The notes under the pieces: model-generated
Told to the model about the DNA's origin: nothing
The model's database searches: none
Seen by the model: the letters and a program-made list of their open reading frames with translations, nothing else
Shown here: positions 1-11,407 of the stretch, in pieces
How positions within the stretch are numbered: position 1 is the stretch's first letter
Layout of the letters: each line of letters begins with the position of its first letter
Made by a program: the position numbers and the translations under genes
Assembly (NCBI GenBank): GCA_014138095.1
Contig: JACGXE010000003.1
Span: forward strand, 248,001 to 312,000
Direction of reading: 5' to 3'
Length of the DNA: 64,000 nt
Origin: Ochrobactrum sp. RH2CCR150
GTDB lineage: Bacteria; Pseudomonadota; Alphaproteobacteria; Rhizobiales; Rhizobiaceae

Positions 1-557
1 CTAGCGTGGTGGAAGAAGGCCTCGGCATTTCGTTCCGCGAACTGATTGAAAAGCACGCTGGCGGCATTCGCGGTGGCTGGGACAATCTGCTGGCGGTTAT
101 TCCCGGCGGCGCATCGTGCCCGGTCATCAAGGGCGAAGACATGATGGACGCCATCATGGATTTCGACGGCATGCGCGACAAGAAATCGTCGTTCGGCACC
201 GGCGGCCTGATTGTCATGGACAAGTCCACTGACATCATCAAGGCGATTGCCCGTCTGTCGGCGTTCTTCAAGCATGAAAGCTGCGGCCAGTGCACGCCGT
301 GCCGTGAAGGAACCGGCTGGATGTGGCGCGTCATGGAACGCATGGTCAAGGGCAACGCGCAGAAGCGTGAAATCGACATGCTGTTCGATGTGACCAAGCA
401 GATTGAAGGTCATACGATTTGTGCGCTTGGCGATGCGGCTGCATGGCCAATTCAGGGTCTGATCCGCAATTTCCGTCCGGAAATTGAAAAGCGCATTGAT
501 GATTACACACGCAACGCCGTTCAGAGCCGCAATATCCGTCTGGAAGCAGCGGAATAA
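1..557 (+). CDS. nuoF: NADH-quinone oxidoreductase subunit F, 3' part
   Basis: This is the C-terminal part (about 184 codons) of NuoF, the flavoprotein subunit of complex I that binds NADH and FMN and passes electrons to the iron-sulfur chain. The reading frame is open to the first base, so the gene begins outside the window. Visible family features are the [12 protein letters not shown] stretch near the cut end and the N3 [4Fe-4S] site, [11 protein letters not shown], followed about 40 residues later by the fourth cysteine in HTICALGD. The protein ends in a short charged tail (TAA at 555). nuoG follows after 93 bases, in the usual nuo order. Confidence 0.97.
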   Translation, partial: SVVEEGLGISFRELIEKHAGGIRGGWDNLLAVIPGGASCPVIKGEDMMDAIMDFDGMRDKKSSFGTGGLIVMDKSTDIIKAIARLSAFFKHESCGQCTPCREGTGWMWRVMERMVKGNAQKREIDMLFDVTKQIEGHTICALGDAAAWPIQGLIRNFRPEIEKRIDDYTRNAVQSRNIRLEAAE

Positions 558-650
558 GGCTTAAACGAGTTGCGTTGAGCCTGCCCGGGTAGGGAAGGCG
601 GAAAAGTTTGACGTCTAGATTGCGGCACGAGCCGCAGGTTTGGAAAAGCG

Positions 651-2735
651 ATGGCAAAGATCAAGGTTGACGGCACAGAGATCGAAGTACCCGATCACTA
701 TACGCTCCTTCAGGCTGCCGAAGCCGCAGGCGCTGAAGTGCCGCGTTTTTGTTTCCACGAACGGCTTTCCATCGCTGGAAATTGCCGTATGTGCCTGGTT
801 GAGGTGAAGGGTGGACCGCCGAAGCCGGCGGCATCCTGCGCTATGGGCGTGCGCGATCTGCGTCCCGGCCCGAATGGCGAAGCACCTGAAATCTTCACCA
901 ACACGCCGATGGTCAAGAAGGCCCGCGAAGGCGTGATGGAATTTCTGCTCATCAACCACCCGCTGGATTGCCCGATCTGCGATCAGGGTGGCGAGTGCGA
1001 TCTGCAGGATCAGGCAATGGCTTTTGGCACCGACGGTTCGCGCTATCGCGAGAACAAGCGCGCTGTCGAAAACAAATATATCGGCCCGCTCGTCAAGACG
1101 GTGATGACGCGCTGCATTCACTGCACGCGCTGCGTCCGCTTCACGACCGAAGTTGCTGGCATTTCCGAACTCGGCCTCATTGGCCGTGGTGAGGACGCCG
1201 AGATCACCACTTATCTCGAGCGCGCCATGACGTCGGAACTGCAGGGCAATGTCATCGATCTTTGCCCGGTTGGCGCTTTGACCTCGCGTCCTTATGCATT
1301 CCAGGCCCGTCCGTGGGAACTGAACAAGACTGAAACCATCGATGTGATGGATGCAGTCGGTTCCAACATCCGCGTCGACACCCGTGGCCGTGAAGTGATG
1401 CGCGTCATGCCGCGCGTCAACGAAGCGGTGAACGAAGAGTGGATTTCGGACAAGACCCGCTTCATCTGGGACGGCCTGCGCACCCAGCGCCTCGACCGCC
1501 CTTATGTTCGCAAGGATGGCCGTCTGGTCGCCGCAAGCTGGCCGGAAGCTTTCTCCGCTATCGCTGCCAAGGTTTCCGCAACTTCTGCCGACAAGATTGG
1601 CGCTGTTGCAGGCGATCTGGCTTCGGTTGAAGAAATCTACGCACTGAAGAACCTGATGGGTTCGCTCGGCTCCGCCAATATCGATAGCCGTCAGGATGGC
1701 GCAGCCCTCGATCCAGCTCTGGGTCGTGCAAGCTATCTCTTTAACGCGACGATCGAAGGCATTGAAAACGCTGATGCTCTGCTCATCATCGGTTCCAATC
1801 CGCGCGTTGAAGCTGCCGTTCTGAACGCACGTATTCGCAAGCGTCAGCGCATGGGCCATTTCCCGGTCGCTCTGATCGGCGAACAGGCTGAACTGCGCTA
1901 CGAATACGAATATCTCGGCGCCGGTGCAGATACGCTTGGCTCGCTCGCCGCTGGCAAGAACGCTTTCCGCGATGTGCTGGCCAAGGCTGAACGTCCGCTG
2001 ATCATCATCGGTCAGGGCGCGCTCACCGGCGAGAATGGGGCTGCGGTTCTGTCAACCGCCGCCAAGCTCGCTCAGGATGTCGGCGCGATCAAGGATGAGT
2101 GGAACGGCTTCTCCGTTCTGCACACTGCCGCTTCGCGCGTTGGCGCTCTGGATCTCGGCTTTGTGCCGGGTGAGGGCGGTAAGGCGGCTGGCGACATGCT
2201 GGGCAATCTGGATGTGGTGTTCCTGCTCGGTGCAGACGAACTCGACATGACCAGAAAGGGTTCGAGCTTCGTCGTTTACATCGGTACGCACGGCGATGCC
2301 GGTGCGCATGCCGCCGACGTGATCCTGCCGGGCGCAGCCTATACGGAAAAGTCGGGCACCTGGCTCAACACCGAAGGTCGCGTGCAGCTTGGCAGCCGCG
2401 CCGGTTTCGCACCGGGCGAAGCGAAGGAAGACTGGGCAATCCTGCGCGCTCTTTCCGATACGCTGGGCAAGCGTCTGCCGTTTGACTCGCTCGCACAGCT
2501 TCGCGCCAAGCTCTATGCGGACTACCCGCACATGCTGGCCATCGACACCATCACGCCTGCTTCCGCCGACGATCTCGTCGCACTGGCAGCTAAGGCTTCC
2601 AACCTGGGCGGCGGCGCTGCGTTCGTTTCCCCGGTCAAGGACTTCTACCTGACGAACCCAATTGCGCGCGCTTCCGCCGTCATGGCCGAATGCTCGGCGC
2701 TCGCGGCTGGCGGCTTCCAGCAGGCTGCCGAGTAA
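651..2735 (+). CDS. nuoG: NADH-quinone oxidoreductase subunit G
   Basis: NuoG (694 aa) is the large peripheral-arm subunit that carries several iron-sulfur clusters between NuoF/E and NuoI. The N-terminal ferredoxin fold has the [2Fe-2S] cysteines C34, C45, C48 and C63. Next come the His-plus-three-Cys site [14 protein letters not shown] and the [4Fe-4S] site CIHCTRC with a downstream CPVGAL. The remainder is a molybdopterin-oxidoreductase-like domain, which in complex I has no cofactor function. The length suits the short alphaproteobacterial/mitochondrial type rather than the longer E. coli form. ATG 651 follows GGAAAAGCG; a small hairpin (TGCGGC/GCCGCA, 621-636) lies just upstream in the nuoF-nuoG gap. 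Confidence 0.97.
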   Translation: MAKIKVDGTEIEVPDHYTLLQAAEAAGAEVPRFCFHERLSIAGNCRMCLVEVKGGPPKPAASCAMGVRDLRPGPNGEAPEIFTNTPMVKKAREGVMEFLLINHPLDCPICDQGGECDLQDQAMAFGTDGSRYRENKRAVENKYIGPLVKTVMTRCIHCTRCVRFTTEVAGISELGLIGRGEDAEITTYLERAMTSELQGNVIDLCPVGALTSRPYAFQARPWELNKTETIDVMDAVGSNIRVDTRGREVMRVMPRVNEAVNEEWISDKTRFIWDGLRTQRLDRPYVRKDGRLVAASWPEAFSAIAAKVSATSADKIGAVAGDLASVEEIYALKNLMGSLGSANIDSRQDGAALDPALGRASYLFNATIEGIENADALLIIGSNPRVEAAVLNARIRKRQRMGHFPVALIGEQAELRYEYEYLGAGADTLGSLAAGKNAFRDVLAKAERPLIIIGQGALTGENGAAVLSTAAKLAQDVGAIKDEWNGFSVLHTAASRVGALDLGFVPGEGGKAAGDMLGNLDVVFLLGADELDMTRKGSSFVVYIGTHGDAGAHAADVILPGAAYTEKSGTWLNTEGRVQLGSRAGFAPGEAKEDWAILRALSDTLGKRLPFDSLAQLRAKLYADYPHMLAIDTITPASADDLVALAAKASNLGGGAAFVSPVKDFYLTNPIARASAVMAECSALAAGGFQQAAE

Positions 2736-2754
2736 GCGAGAGAGAGACGGAACA

Positions 2755-3798
2755 ATGGAAGGAATTTTTGCAGCTTACGTCTTACCCGCGCTGATTATGG
2801 CGCTGAAGTCGGTCGTTCTGCTCGTCGTATTGCTGATCGTCGTCGCTTACCTGCTTTACGCGGATCGCAAGATCTGGGCAGCAGTACAGCTTCGTCGCGG
2901 CCCTAACGTTGTCGGTCCCTGGGGTTTGTTCCAGGCTTTCGCCGACTTGTTGAAGTTCGTCTTCAAGGAACCAATTATTCCGTCGGGCGCAAACAAGGGT
3001 GTCTTCCTCCTTGCGCCCTTCGTCTCCGCCGTTCTCGCAATGGCAACCTGGGCGGTTATCCCCGTCAATGAAGGCTGGGCCATCGCCAACATCAATGTCG
3101 GCATTCTCTATATCTTCGCCATTTCTTCGCTTGAAGTTTACGGCGTGATCATGGGCGGCTGGGCCTCCAACTCGAAGTACCCGTTCCTCGGCGCGCTTCG
3201 TTCGGCGGCGCAGATGGTTTCCTACGAAGTTTCCATCGGCTTCGTGATTGTTACGGTTCTGCTCACGGTTGGCTCGCTCAACCTGACCGATATCGTGCTT
3301 TCGCAGAATACCGGCCTCGGCACCATGCTTGGCCTGCCTGCATCGTTCCTCGACTGGAACTGGCTCTGCCTGTTCCCGATGTTCGTGATCTTCTTCATTT
3401 CGGCGCTTGCTGAAACGAACCGTCCGCCTTTCGATCTTGTCGAAGCTGAATCCGAACTCGTGGCCGGTCATATGATCGAATATTCGTCCACGCCGTTCCT
3501 TCTGTTCTTCCTCGGCGAGTATGTGGCGATCACGCTGATGTGCGCCCTGATGACCACGCTCTTCCTCGGCGGCTGGCTGCCTCCGGTTGACGTATGGTTC
3601 CTCAACTGGGTTCCGGGCGTCATCTGGTTCATGCTCAAGCTCTGCTTCTGCTTCTTCATGTTCGCCATGGTGAAGGCTTTCGTACCGCGTTACCGCTATG
3701 ACCAGCTGATGCGTCTGGGTTGGAAGGTTTTCCTGCCGATCTCGCTCTTCATGGTTGTCGCAACCGCGACCTTCCTCAAAGTCTTCGGTCTGGCGTAA
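2755..3798 (+). CDS. nuoH: NADH-quinone oxidoreductase subunit H
   Basis: NuoH (347 aa) is the multi-spanning membrane subunit that helps form the quinone-binding chamber and links the peripheral and membrane arms. About eight hydrophobic segments are visible. The conserved loops [15 protein letters not shown] and [17 protein letters not shown], with its acidic residues, are diagnostic. The frame is open further upstream, into nuoG, but ATG 2755 is chosen because it follows GAGAGAGACGG, gives the expected MEGIF start and leaves a normal 19-base gap after the nuoG stop. nuoI follows after 12 bases. Confidence 0.97.
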   Translation: MEGIFAAYVLPALIMALKSVVLLVVLLIVVAYLLYADRKIWAAVQLRRGPNVVGPWGLFQAFADLLKFVFKEPIIPSGANKGVFLLAPFVSAVLAMATWAVIPVNEGWAIANINVGILYIFAISSLEVYGVIMGGWASNSKYPFLGALRSAAQMVSYEVSIGFVIVTVLLTVGSLNLTDIVLSQNTGLGTMLGLPASFLDWNWLCLFPMFVIFFISALAETNRPPFDLVEAESELVAGHMIEYSSTPFLLFFLGEYVAITLMCALMTTLFLGGWLPPVDVWFLNWVPGVIWFMLKLCFCFFMFAMVKAFVPRYRYDQLMRLGWKVFLPISLFMVVATATFLKVFGLA

Positions 3799-3810
3799 GG
3801 AGTAATAACA

Positions 3811-4302
3811 ATGGCTTCAATCGCTCAAGCAGCCAAATCGCTCCTTCTCAAGGAATTCGTCGGCGCGTTCTTTCTTTCCATGCGCCAGTTCTTCGCGCCG
3901 AAGGCGACGTTGAACTACCCGCATGAAAAGGGCCCGGTTTCGCCGCGCTTCCGTGGCGAACACGCGCTGCGCCGTTATCCCAACGGTGAAGAACGCTGCA
4001 TCGCCTGCAAGCTTTGCGAAGCAATCTGCCCGGCGCAGGCCATCACCATTGAGGCCGGTCCGCGCCGCAACGACGGCACCCGCCGCACGGTGCGTTACGA
4101 CATCGACATGGTGAAGTGCATTTATTGCGGCTTCTGCCAGGAAGCATGTCCGGTGGATGCCATCGTCGAAGGTCCGAACTTCGAGTTCGCGACCGAGACG
4201 CGCGAAGAGCTGTACTACGACAAGGACAAGCTCCTCGCCAACGGTGACCGTTGGGAACGCGAAATCGCGCGCAATATCGCGATGGATGCGCCTTATCGCT
4301 GA
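3811..4302 (+). CDS. nuoI: NADH-quinone oxidoreductase subunit I
   Basis: NuoI (163 aa) is the ferredoxin-like subunit that holds clusters N6a and N6b and passes electrons toward N2 in NuoB. Two classic 8Fe-ferredoxin motifs are present, [12 protein letters not shown] and [12 protein letters not shown], separated by roughly 40 residues. The N-terminus has an amphipathic helix typical of the family. ATG 3811 has a clear AAGGAG ribosome site. The stop codon lies inside a perfect hairpin (4299-4318), described separately. Confidence 0.97.
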   Translation: MASIAQAAKSLLLKEFVGAFFLSMRQFFAPKATLNYPHEKGPVSPRFRGEHALRRYPNGEERCIACKLCEAICPAQAITIEAGPRRNDGTRRTVRYDIDMVKCIYCGFCQEACPVDAIVEGPNFEFATETREELYYDKDKLLANGDRWEREIARNIAMDAPYR

Positions 4303-4360
4303 TCGGGTTCCCGATCAGTTCGAGTGTCAGATCGGGTTTTCGGTCAGTTCGACGCTCGAA
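4299..4360 (+). repeat. Tandem 29-base repeat and two hairpins between nuoI and nuoJ
   Basis: Two imperfect 29-base direct repeats lie head to tail (4301-4329 and 4330-4358), both beginning GATCGGGTT. The first forms a perfect 9-bp hairpin, CTGATCGGG-TT-CCCGATCAG (4299-4318), that overlaps the nuoI stop codon. A second stem pairs TTCGAGTGTC (4319-4328) with GACGCTCGAA (4351-4360), with one mismatch. There is no T-run, so this looks like an mRNA stability or processing element rather than a full terminator. This gap (126 bases) is the longest one inside the nuo genes in this window. Confidence 0.7.
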
Positions 4361-4428
4361 CAAGAGTTTATGAATAAAGCGGGCAAAGCAATAGGGCTTT
4401 GCTCACGGAAAGGTGTTGGGGGATCCCC

Positions 4429-5046
4429 ATGCTGACAGGTATTGCGGCAGCGTTTTTCTATCTGTTCGCTTTCATCATGATCGCAAGCGCGTTCATGGTG
4501 ATTGCGGCACGCAACCCCGTGCATTCGGTGCTGTTTCTGATCCTCACATTCTTCAATGCGGCAGCTCTGTTCCTGCTGACAGGGGCTGAGTTCCTCGCCA
4601 TGATCCTGCTCGTCGTTTATGTCGGCGCTGTGGCGGTTCTCTTCCTCTTCGTCGTCATGATGTTGGATGTGGATTTCTCGGAACTGAAGCGCGGTGCGCT
4701 GCAATATGCGCCGGTTGGCGCTCTGGTCGGGTTGATCCTGCTGGGCGAACTGATCTTCGTATTCGCAAGCAACATGTTTGCACCGAAGCTGGGCCAGGGC
4801 TCTGTGCCGATCCCGAATATCGCCGAGCGGTCCAACACCGCTGCTCTGGGCGACATTCTCTACACCGACTTCGTCTTCTACTTCCAGGTTGCAGGTCTCG
4901 TCCTTCTGGTCGCGATGATCGGCGCCATCGTTCTGACGCTGCGGCACAAGCCGAATGTCAAGCGCCAGTCCATCTCGGCCCAGGTTGCTCGTACGCCAGA
5001 AACGGCGATCGAGGTCAAGCAGGTCGAAACGGGCAAAGGCATCTAA
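4429..5046 (+). CDS. nuoJ: NADH-quinone oxidoreductase subunit J
   Basis: NuoJ (205 aa) is a five-helix membrane subunit of complex I; its third helix carries the pi-bulge involved in coupling. The hydrophobic N-terminal half with [18 protein letters not shown] and [21 protein letters not shown] is characteristic. I chose ATG 4429 over an earlier in-frame start at 4399 because it gives the usual [16 protein letters not shown]-terminus and follows a GGGGGA stretch. The C-terminal 40 residues are polar and cytoplasmic. nuoK begins 10 bases after the stop. Confidence 0.95.
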
Positions 5047-5056
5047 GGATAAGCAT

Positions 5057-5365
5057 ATGGAAATCGGTATCGCTCATTATCTGACCGTTTCGGCCATCCT
5101 GTTCACGCTTGGCGTCTTCGGCATCTTTTTGAACCGCAAGAATGTCATCGTTATCCTGATGTCGATCGAATTGATCCTGCTTTCGGTCAATCTCAACTTC
5201 GTGGCGTTCTCCAGCCAGCTCGGCGATATGGTCGGGCAGGTCTTCGCCCTTTTCGTTCTGACTGTTGCGGCTGCTGAAGCGGCCATCGGTCTGGCAATTC
5301 TCGTTGTTTTCTTCCGTAATCGCGGTTCCATCGCGGTGGAAGACGTCAATGTTATGAAAGGTTGA
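5057..5365 (+). CDS. nuoK: NADH-quinone oxidoreductase subunit K
   Basis: NuoK (102 aa, the usual family length) is a three-helix MrpC-like membrane subunit. Two glutamates lie in membrane segments, in [14 protein letters not shown] and [13 protein letters not shown], matching the proton-channel residues of the family. ATG 5057 follows AAGGATAAGCAT; the frame is open upstream into nuoJ, but this start gives the canonical [16 protein letters not shown] terminus. Confidence 0.96.
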
Positions 5366-5372
5366 CGGGCAA

Positions 5373-7364
5373 ATGCTCTACTACGCGATCGTCTTCCTTC
5401 CGCTTATCGGCTTTCTTATTGCTGGCTTGTTCGGCAATAAGATCGGCGCAAAAGCGAGTGAATACATCACTTCCGGCCTCATGGTTATCGTCGCGATCTG
5501 CTCGTGGATCGTGTTCTTCCAGATTCCGATGGGCCATGGTGAAACTGTGCGCATTCCGGTGCTGCATTGGGTCACGTCCGGTTCGCTGTCTTTCGATTGG
5601 GCGCTGCGTGTCGACACGCTGACTGGCGTCATGCTCGTTGTCGTGAACTCGGTTTCGGCTCTCGTGCATATCTATTCGATTGGATATATGCACCACGATC
5701 CGCATCGTCCGCGCTTCTTCGCTTATTTGTCGCTGTTCACCTTCGCGATGCTCATGCTGGTTACGTCGGACAATCTGGTCCAGATGTTCTTCGGCTGGGA
5801 AGGCGTTGGTCTGGCGTCCTATCTTCTGATCGGTTTCTGGTTCAAGAAGCCTTCGGCCAATGCTGCCGCCATGAAGGCCTTCGTTGTCAACCGCGTTGGT
5901 GACTTCGGCTTCCTCCTCGGCATCTTCGGCCTGTTCGCTCTGTTCCAGTCGGTCGACTACAACACGATCTTCGCTGCTGCCGCCAATTATCTGCCGGCAG
6001 AAGGCGCTGCGGATGCAGGTCAGGTCGTGCTGAACTTCCTCGGCTATGAGCTGCACAAGGAAACGGCGCTGACTGTTGTCTGCCTGCTTCTGTTCATGGG
6101 CGCCATGGGTAAGTCGGCGCAGTTCCTGCTGCACACCTGGCTTCCGGACGCTATGGAAGGCCCGACGCCTGTTTCGGCTCTCATTCACGCTGCAACCATG
6201 GTGACCGCGGGCGTGTTCATGGTCGCGCGCATGTCGCCGATCTTTGAACTGTCGCATACGGCTCTTCTGGTCGTCACCATTATCGGCGCCACCACCGCAT
6301 TCTTCGCGGCAACGGTTGCCCTGGTGCAGAACGATATCAAGCGCGTTATCGCTTATTCGACCTGTTCGCAGCTTGGCTACATGTTCGTGGCTCTCGGCGT
6401 CGGCGCTTACGGCGCTGCCGTGTTCCACCTCTTCACGCACGCCTTCTTCAAGGCTCTCCTGTTCCTTTGCGCCGGTTCGGTTATCCATTCCGTGTCGGAA
6501 GAGCAGGACATGCGTCGCATGGGCGGTCTGCGTAAGCTGATCCCGGTTACCTACTGGATGATGCTTATCGGTACGGTCGCTATTACGGGTCTCGGTATTC
6601 CGGGCACGATCATCGGTACGGCTGGCTTCTTCTCGAAGGATGCGATCATCGAATCGACGTTCGCTTCGCACAGCCCGGCTGCTGGTTACGCCTTCACGCT
6701 GCTCGTTGTCTCGGCTCTGTTCACGAGCTTCTATTCCTGGCGTCTGATTTTCATGACCTTCTTCGGCAAGCCGCGCGCTTCGGCGGAAGTCATGCATCAC
6801 GTCCATGAATCGCCGCCCGTGATGCTGGTTCCGCTGCTCGTACTCGCTGTCGGCGCGATCCTCGCCGGTGTCGTGTTCAAGGAATTCTTCTTCGGCCATG
6901 AATATGCCGAGTTCTGGAAGGGTGCGCTGTTCACGTCGCCGACCAACGAGATCCTGGATCATTACCACCACGTTCCGACATGGGTTAAGCTGTCGCCTTT
7001 CACGGCTATGGTCATCGGCTTCATCGTCGCCTGGATCTTCTACATCCGGTCGCCCGAAACGCCGAAGGCATTGGCAGAACGCCATCGCGGTCTGTACCAG
7101 TTCCTGCTGAACAAGTGGTATTTCGACGAACTCTACGACTTCCTCTTCGTTCGTCCGGCCAAGTGGCTCGGTCGTCTGTTCTGGAAGGGTGGCGACGGCT
7201 GGCTCATTGATGGCTTCGGTCCGGATGGTATCTCGGCCCGTGTGCTCGATGTCACCAACCGCGTCGTCAAGATGCAGTCCGGATATCTTTATCATTACGC
7301 ATTCGCGATGCTGATCGGCGTCGCCGCGCTCGTCACCTGGATGATGCTCGGGAGCTCTTTCTGA
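5373..7364 (+). CDS. nuoL: NADH-quinone oxidoreductase subunit L
   Basis: NuoL (663 aa) is the distal antiporter-like proton-pumping subunit, with about 14 membrane helices plus the C-terminal lateral helix. The antiporter signature [20 protein letters not shown] and the [16 protein letters not shown] stretch with its conserved glutamate are visible. The gene ends TGATG, so its stop overlaps the nuoM start by one base, indicating translational coupling. A 678-codon open frame on the opposite strand is a codon-bias shadow. Confidence 0.97.
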   Translation: MLYYAIVFLPLIGFLIAGLFGNKIGAKASEYITSGLMVIVAICSWIVFFQIPMGHGETVRIPVLHWVTSGSLSFDWALRVDTLTGVMLVVVNSVSALVHIYSIGYMHHDPHRPRFFAYLSLFTFAMLMLVTSDNLVQMFFGWEGVGLASYLLIGFWFKKPSANAAAMKAFVVNRVGDFGFLLGIFGLFALFQSVDYNTIFAAAANYLPAEGAADAGQVVLNFLGYELHKETALTVVCLLLFMGAMGKSAQFLLHTWLPDAMEGPTPVSALIHAATMVTAGVFMVARMSPIFELSHTALLVVTIIGATTAFFAATVALVQNDIKRVIAYSTCSQLGYMFVALGVGAYGAAVFHLFTHAFFKALLFLCAGSVIHSVSEEQDMRRMGGLRKLIPVTYWMMLIGTVAITGLGIPGTIIGTAGFFSKDAIIESTFASHSPAAGYAFTLLVVSALFTSFYSWRLIFMTFFGKPRASAEVMHHVHESPPVMLVPLLVLAVGAILAGVVFKEFFFGHEYAEFWKGALFTSPTNEILDHYHHVPTWVKLSPFTAMVIGFIVAWIFYIRSPETPKALAERHRGLYQFLLNKWYFDELYDFLFVRPAKWLGRLFWKGGDGWLIDGFGPDGISARVLDVTNRVVKMQSGYLYHYAFAMLIGVAALVTWMMLGSSF

Positions 7365-8872
7365 TGACCGACTGGCCAATTCTCTCAACGGTCACGTTTC
7401 TGCCGCTCGTCGGCGCGTTACTGATCCTTCTGATCAAGGACGACAGCGAGGCTTCGCGTCGCAACATCCGCAACGTGGCTTTGCTGACGACGGTGTTCGT
7501 CTTTATCCTGTCGCTCGTTGTCTGGGCCGGGTTCGATAATTCGAACCCCGGTTTCCAGATGGTCGAGCAGGCTGGCTGGATGGGTGGTGGCATCAGCTAC
7601 CACATGGGCGTGGACGGCATTTCCGTCCTGTTCGTGGTGCTGTCCGCTTTCCTGATGCCATTCTGCATTCTTGCAAGCTGGATATCGGTCGAAAAGCGCG
7701 TCAAGGAATACATGATCGCGTTCCTCATTCTGGAAACGCTCATGATCGGCGTGTTCTGCGCGCTCGACCTTTTCCTGTTCTACGTGTTCTTCGAAGCAAG
7801 CCTTATCCCGATGTTCATCATCATCGGCGTGTGGGGCGGCAAGCGCCGCGTCTATGCAAGCTTGAAGTTCTTCCTTTATACGCTGCTCGGCTCGGTGCTG
7901 ATGCTCGTCGCCATCATGGCCATGTACTGGCAGGCTGGCACGATGAACATCGTCGAGTTGCAGAAGTTCAGCTTCCCGGCTGGCATGCAAACATGGCTAT
8001 GGCTCGCATTCTTCGCGTCGTTCGCCGTCAAGATGCCGATGTGGCCGGTCCACACCTGGCTTCCGGATGCGCACGTTGAAGCGCCGACAGCAGGCTCGGT
8101 CATTCTGGCCGGTATCCTTCTGAAGCTCGGCGGCTACGGTTTCCTGCGCTTCTCGCTGCCGATGTTCCCGCTGGCTTCCGCCGATTTCGCGCCGCTTATC
8201 TTCACGCTGTCGGTGATCGCTATCATCTACACGTCTCTGGTGGCACTGGTTCAGGAAGACATCAAGAAGCTGATCGCTTACTCGTCCGTTGCACACATGG
8301 CCTATGTGACCATGGGTATCTTTGCGGCTAACGAGCAGGGCATTCAGGGCGCAATCTTCCAGATGTTGTCGCACGGTATCGTGTCGGGCGCTCTCTTCCT
8401 TTGCGTCGGCGTGATCTATGACCGTATGCATACCCGTGAGATAGCGGCGTTCGGCGGTCTGGTGAACAACATGCCGAAATATGCGGTGGCCTTCCTCATC
8501 TTCACGATGGCGAATGTGGGTCTGCCGGGTACTTCGGGCTTCATCGGTGAATTCCTGACGCTGTTCGGTGTGTTCCGGGTCAATACCTGGGTGGCGCTGT
8601 TCGCAACGACGGGTGTCATTCTCTCGGCGGCCTATGCGCTCTGGCTCTACCGCAAGGTGATCTTCGGCGCACTCGACAAGGAAAGCCTCAAGGCGCTCCT
8701 CGATCTGAGCCCGCGTGAGAAGATTATTCTCTATCCGCTCGTGGTACTCACCATCTTCTTCGGCGTGTATCCGGCACCGGTCTTCAATGCGACTGCAAGT
8801 GCTGTGACCGCTCTGGTTCAACATTACGACGCTGCAGTTGGCGGAGCCGCCAATGCAATGCTGGCACAGTAA
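7364..8872 (+). CDS. nuoM: NADH-quinone oxidoreductase subunit M
   Basis: NuoM (502 aa) is the second antiporter-like pump subunit of complex I. The family core [20 protein letters not shown], with the adjacent LLKLGGYG helix, is intact, as is the glutamate in [13 protein letters not shown]. The length is normal for the family. The start codon overlaps the nuoL stop (TGATG), and nuoN follows after 20 bases, so the subunits are probably made in coordinated amounts. Confidence 0.97.
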   Translation: MTDWPILSTVTFLPLVGALLILLIKDDSEASRRNIRNVALLTTVFVFILSLVVWAGFDNSNPGFQMVEQAGWMGGGISYHMGVDGISVLFVVLSAFLMPFCILASWISVEKRVKEYMIAFLILETLMIGVFCALDLFLFYVFFEASLIPMFIIIGVWGGKRRVYASLKFFLYTLLGSVLMLVAIMAMYWQAGTMNIVELQKFSFPAGMQTWLWLAFFASFAVKMPMWPVHTWLPDAHVEAPTAGSVILAGILLKLGGYGFLRFSLPMFPLASADFAPLIFTLSVIAIIYTSLVALVQEDIKKLIAYSSVAHMAYVTMGIFAANEQGIQGAIFQMLSHGIVSGALFLCVGVIYDRMHTREIAAFGGLVNNMPKYAVAFLIFTMANVGLPGTSGFIGEFLTLFGVFRVNTWVALFATTGVILSAAYALWLYRKVIFGALDKESLKALLDLSPREKIILYPLVVLTIFFGVYPAPVFNATASAVTALVQHYDAAVGGAANAMLAQ

Positions 8873-8892
8873 GAAAATAAAGGCGTAAGGTC

Positions 8893-10329
8893 ATGCAGAC
8901 TGATCTGATAGCTCATCTGACCCTTGCAGCACCGGAGGTTCTCCTGGCTGTAGGCGCCTTGGCACTGCTTATGATCGGCGTGTTCTCTGGCGAGCGTGCA
9001 ACCACGCTCGTCAACGGACTGTCCGTCGCAGTGCTGATTGCAGCGCTGGCACTGGTTGTTCTATTCCCGGCGAATGGTTCCGCTTTTGGCGGCGCCATCG
9101 TCAATGACGGCTTTGGCCGCTTCATGAAGGTGCTGACCCTGATCGGCTCCATCGTCACGCTCGTCATGTCGGTCGGTTTCGCCAAGGCGGAAAAATTCGA
9201 CAAGTTCGAGTTCCCGGTCCTGATCGTCATCTCCACGCTCGGCATGCTGCTGATGGTGTCGGCATCCAACATGCTGTCGCTTTATCTCGGTCTCGAACTG
9301 CAGTCGCTGGCGCTTTACGTGCTGGCAGCGTTCAACCGTGACAGCGTTCGTTCGACGGAAGCCGGGCTGAAGTATTTCGTTCTCGGCTCACTGTCCTCGG
9401 GCATGCTGCTTTACGGCATCTCGCTTGTTTACGGTTATACCGGCCATATCGGCTTTACCGAAATCGCCCAGGCTGTTTCGGGCGGCCAGCGTGAGCTTGG
9501 TCTGGTGTTCGGTCTGGTCTTCATTCTGGCCGGTCTGGCATTCAAGATTTCCGCCGTTCCGTTCCATATGTGGACGCCGGACGTCTATGAAGGCGCGCCG
9601 ACCCCGGTAACGGCCTTCTTTGCCGCCGCTCCGAAGATGGCCGCCATGGCGCTCATCATCCGCGTCGTCTCGGAAGCCTTTGCTCCGGTCACCCATGACT
9701 GGCAGCAGGTTGTGATCTTCATCGCAATCGCGTCGATGGTTCTGGGTGCCTTCGCCGCTATCGGCCAGCGCAACATCAAGCGTCTGATGGCTTATTCCTC
9801 CATCAGCCACATGGGCTATGCCCTTGTCGGTCTCGCTGCCGGTACGGCTGTTGGCGTGAAGGGCGTGGCGATCTACATGGCGATCTATCTTGCCATGACG
9901 CTCGGCACCTTTGCCTTCATTCTCGCCATGCGCACCAAGGACGGCAATGTCGAAAACATCGGTGATCTGGCCGGTCTGTCGCGCACCAATCCGGTGCTGG
10001 CAACGATCATGACGATCTTCCTGTTTTCGCTCGCCGGCATCCCGCCGATGGCTGGCTTCTTCGGCAAGTGGTACACCTTCCTCGCTGCTGTTCAGGCTGG
10101 TCTTTATCCGCTGGCGATCATCGGTATCGTGGCGTCGGTTGTGGGTGCGTTCTACTATCTGCGCATGATCAAGATCATGTGGTTCGATGAGCCGGTCGGC
10201 GGTTTCGTGCCGGTCGCGGGCGAGCTGCGTCTCGTTCTCGGCGTCACGGGTGCTTTCGTGCTCTTCTACGTCTTCCTTGCTGGCCCAATCGGCGGATTTG
10301 CCGAAGCCGCAGCAAAGACGTTCTTCTAA
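8893..10329 (+). CDS. nuoN: NADH-quinone oxidoreductase subunit N
   Basis: NuoN (478 aa) is the third antiporter-like membrane subunit. The core motif [20 protein letters not shown] and the helix [18 protein letters not shown], with its conserved glutamate, are visible, and about 14 hydrophobic segments can be counted. ATG 8893 follows TAAGGTC. It is the last nuo gene; birA starts 22 bases downstream and is probably co-transcribed. Confidence 0.97.
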   Translation: MQTDLIAHLTLAAPEVLLAVGALALLMIGVFSGERATTLVNGLSVAVLIAALALVVLFPANGSAFGGAIVNDGFGRFMKVLTLIGSIVTLVMSVGFAKAEKFDKFEFPVLIVISTLGMLLMVSASNMLSLYLGLELQSLALYVLAAFNRDSVRSTEAGLKYFVLGSLSSGMLLYGISLVYGYTGHIGFTEIAQAVSGGQRELGLVFGLVFILAGLAFKISAVPFHMWTPDVYEGAPTPVTAFFAAAPKMAAMALIIRVVSEAFAPVTHDWQQVVIFIAIASMVLGAFAAIGQRNIKRLMAYSSISHMGYALVGLAAGTAVGVKGVAIYMAIYLAMTLGTFAFILAMRTKDGNVENIGDLAGLSRTNPVLATIMTIFLFSLAGIPPMAGFFGKWYTFLAAVQAGLYPLAIIGIVASVVGAFYYLRMIKIMWFDEPVGGFVPVAGELRLVLGVTGAFVLFYVFLAGPIGGFAEAAAKTFF

Positions 10330-10351
10330 GTAAACGGCGGCAGGTGATTGA

Positions 10352-11149
10352 ATGCATTTCGCGCTTTCGCCTGTCGCTGAAAATGCTGGCTACCGTCTCG
10401 AGGTTTTCGAGACGGTAGGCTCCACCAACGCGGTGGCTCTGGAACGGGCTACGGCAGGTGATCCGGGCAAGCTGTGGCTTGTCTCGAAAAGACAGGAAAG
10501 CGGGCGCGGAAGACGCGGGCGCGCCTGGTCTACACCGGAAGGCAATCTGGCCTCCACACTTCTTCTGATCGAATCCTACGAGTTGAAAACGGCGGCAACG
10601 CTCGGTTTTGTTGCAGGCCTGTCGCTCGCCGATGCGCTGGAAGCGGCTTTTGCTGCAACGGGACCAGCCGTGCCGCCGAAGATCGGTCTGAAATGGCCCA
10701 ATGATGTTCTGCTGGACGGCGCAAAGCTGTCGGGCATTTTGCTGGAATCGTCGATTCTTGCGAAGGATCGCTTTGCAGTCGCCATCGGTATCGGCACCAA
10801 TATAGTGGCTTTCCCCGATGATCTGCCCTATGCCGCGACCTCGCTGAATGCGCTTGGCAGCAAGTGCGATGCCGAGACATTGTTTGCAGCTCTTTCCGAC
10901 GCATGGTCGGTCAATTACCGTATCTGGGACGAAGGGCGCGGGCTTGATGCCATTCGCAAACGCTGGCTGGAGCGTGCGCATGGTCTTGGCGGAAATGTCA
11001 CCATGCAGGTTGAAGGCAACATCATCGAAGGCCGCTTCGAAACGATAGATGAAGCATGCCGTTTCGTGATCCGTGACAACGATGGCGGGCGCGTTACGGT
11101 CACAGCGGGTGATGTTTATTTTGGAACTGCTGCAACACTGCGGAAATAA
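10352..11149 (+). CDS. birA: Biotin--[acetyl-CoA-carboxylase] ligase
   Basis: This 265-residue protein attaches biotin through biotinyl-AMP to the carrier protein of biotin-dependent carboxylases. The biotin/ATP loop GRGRRGRAWSTPEGNL and the KWPNDVLLDGAKLSGILLE strand are conserved, and a short C-terminal SH3-like domain follows (about 215-265). There is no N-terminal helix-turn-helix, so it is the monofunctional type that cannot repress bio genes directly. Its place behind nuoN is common in alphaproteobacteria and implies read-through from the nuo operon. Confidence 0.93.
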   Translation: MHFALSPVAENAGYRLEVFETVGSTNAVALERATAGDPGKLWLVSKRQESGRGRRGRAWSTPEGNLASTLLLIESYELKTAATLGFVAGLSLADALEAAFAATGPAVPPKIGLKWPNDVLLDGAKLSGILLESSILAKDRFAVAIGIGTNIVAFPDDLPYAATSLNALGSKCDAETLFAALSDAWSVNYRIWDEGRGLDAIRKRWLERAHGLGGNVTMQVEGNIIEGRFETIDEACRFVIRDNDGGRVTVTAGDVYFGTAATLRK

Positions 11150-11245
11150 CAGCTTTCTTTTATCTTGCCGGGGTTGCAACTAAAGCCATTTAGGTCCAGT
11201 GGATGCGGCGAAAGCATGTCTCCCCGAAGTGGGATCAAGTTTTGA

Positions 11246-11353
11246 CGCATCGGCCCGAAAATCGGAATCGATTTTTGGAAAGCTCGATGCGCAGATGGAA
11301 AGTCTTGGAGCGTTCTTTATGCCTCATTTCGGAGACCTAAAGAACGCTCCAAG
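11246..11353 (+). repeat. Bipartite palindromic intergenic repeat, copy 1
   Basis: A core hairpin pairs CGCATCG (11246-11252) with CGATGCG (11285-11291), with inner complementary CCGAAAAT/ATTTTTGG stretches. Twelve bases later a second hairpin has perfect 16-bp arms (11304-11319 and 11338-11353, containing GGAGCGTTCTTT). A copy with the same two-part design lies in the opposite orientation at 40053-40147. It resembles the short palindromic repeats scattered between genes of Brucellaceae and other Rhizobiales; assignment to a named family is not verified. It sits 54 bases ahead of the RNase J gene. Confidence 0.75.
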
Positions 11354-11407
11354 CGCAAATTGATCCAGATACACTTTGCAAGCAGGTATAGTTACAAAGG
11401 AAATTTC

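Noticed and set aside
5352..7388. A 678-codon open frame antisense to nuoL
   Set aside because: It mirrors the codon bias of nuoL, has a low-complexity charged translation, no ribosome site and no family motif.
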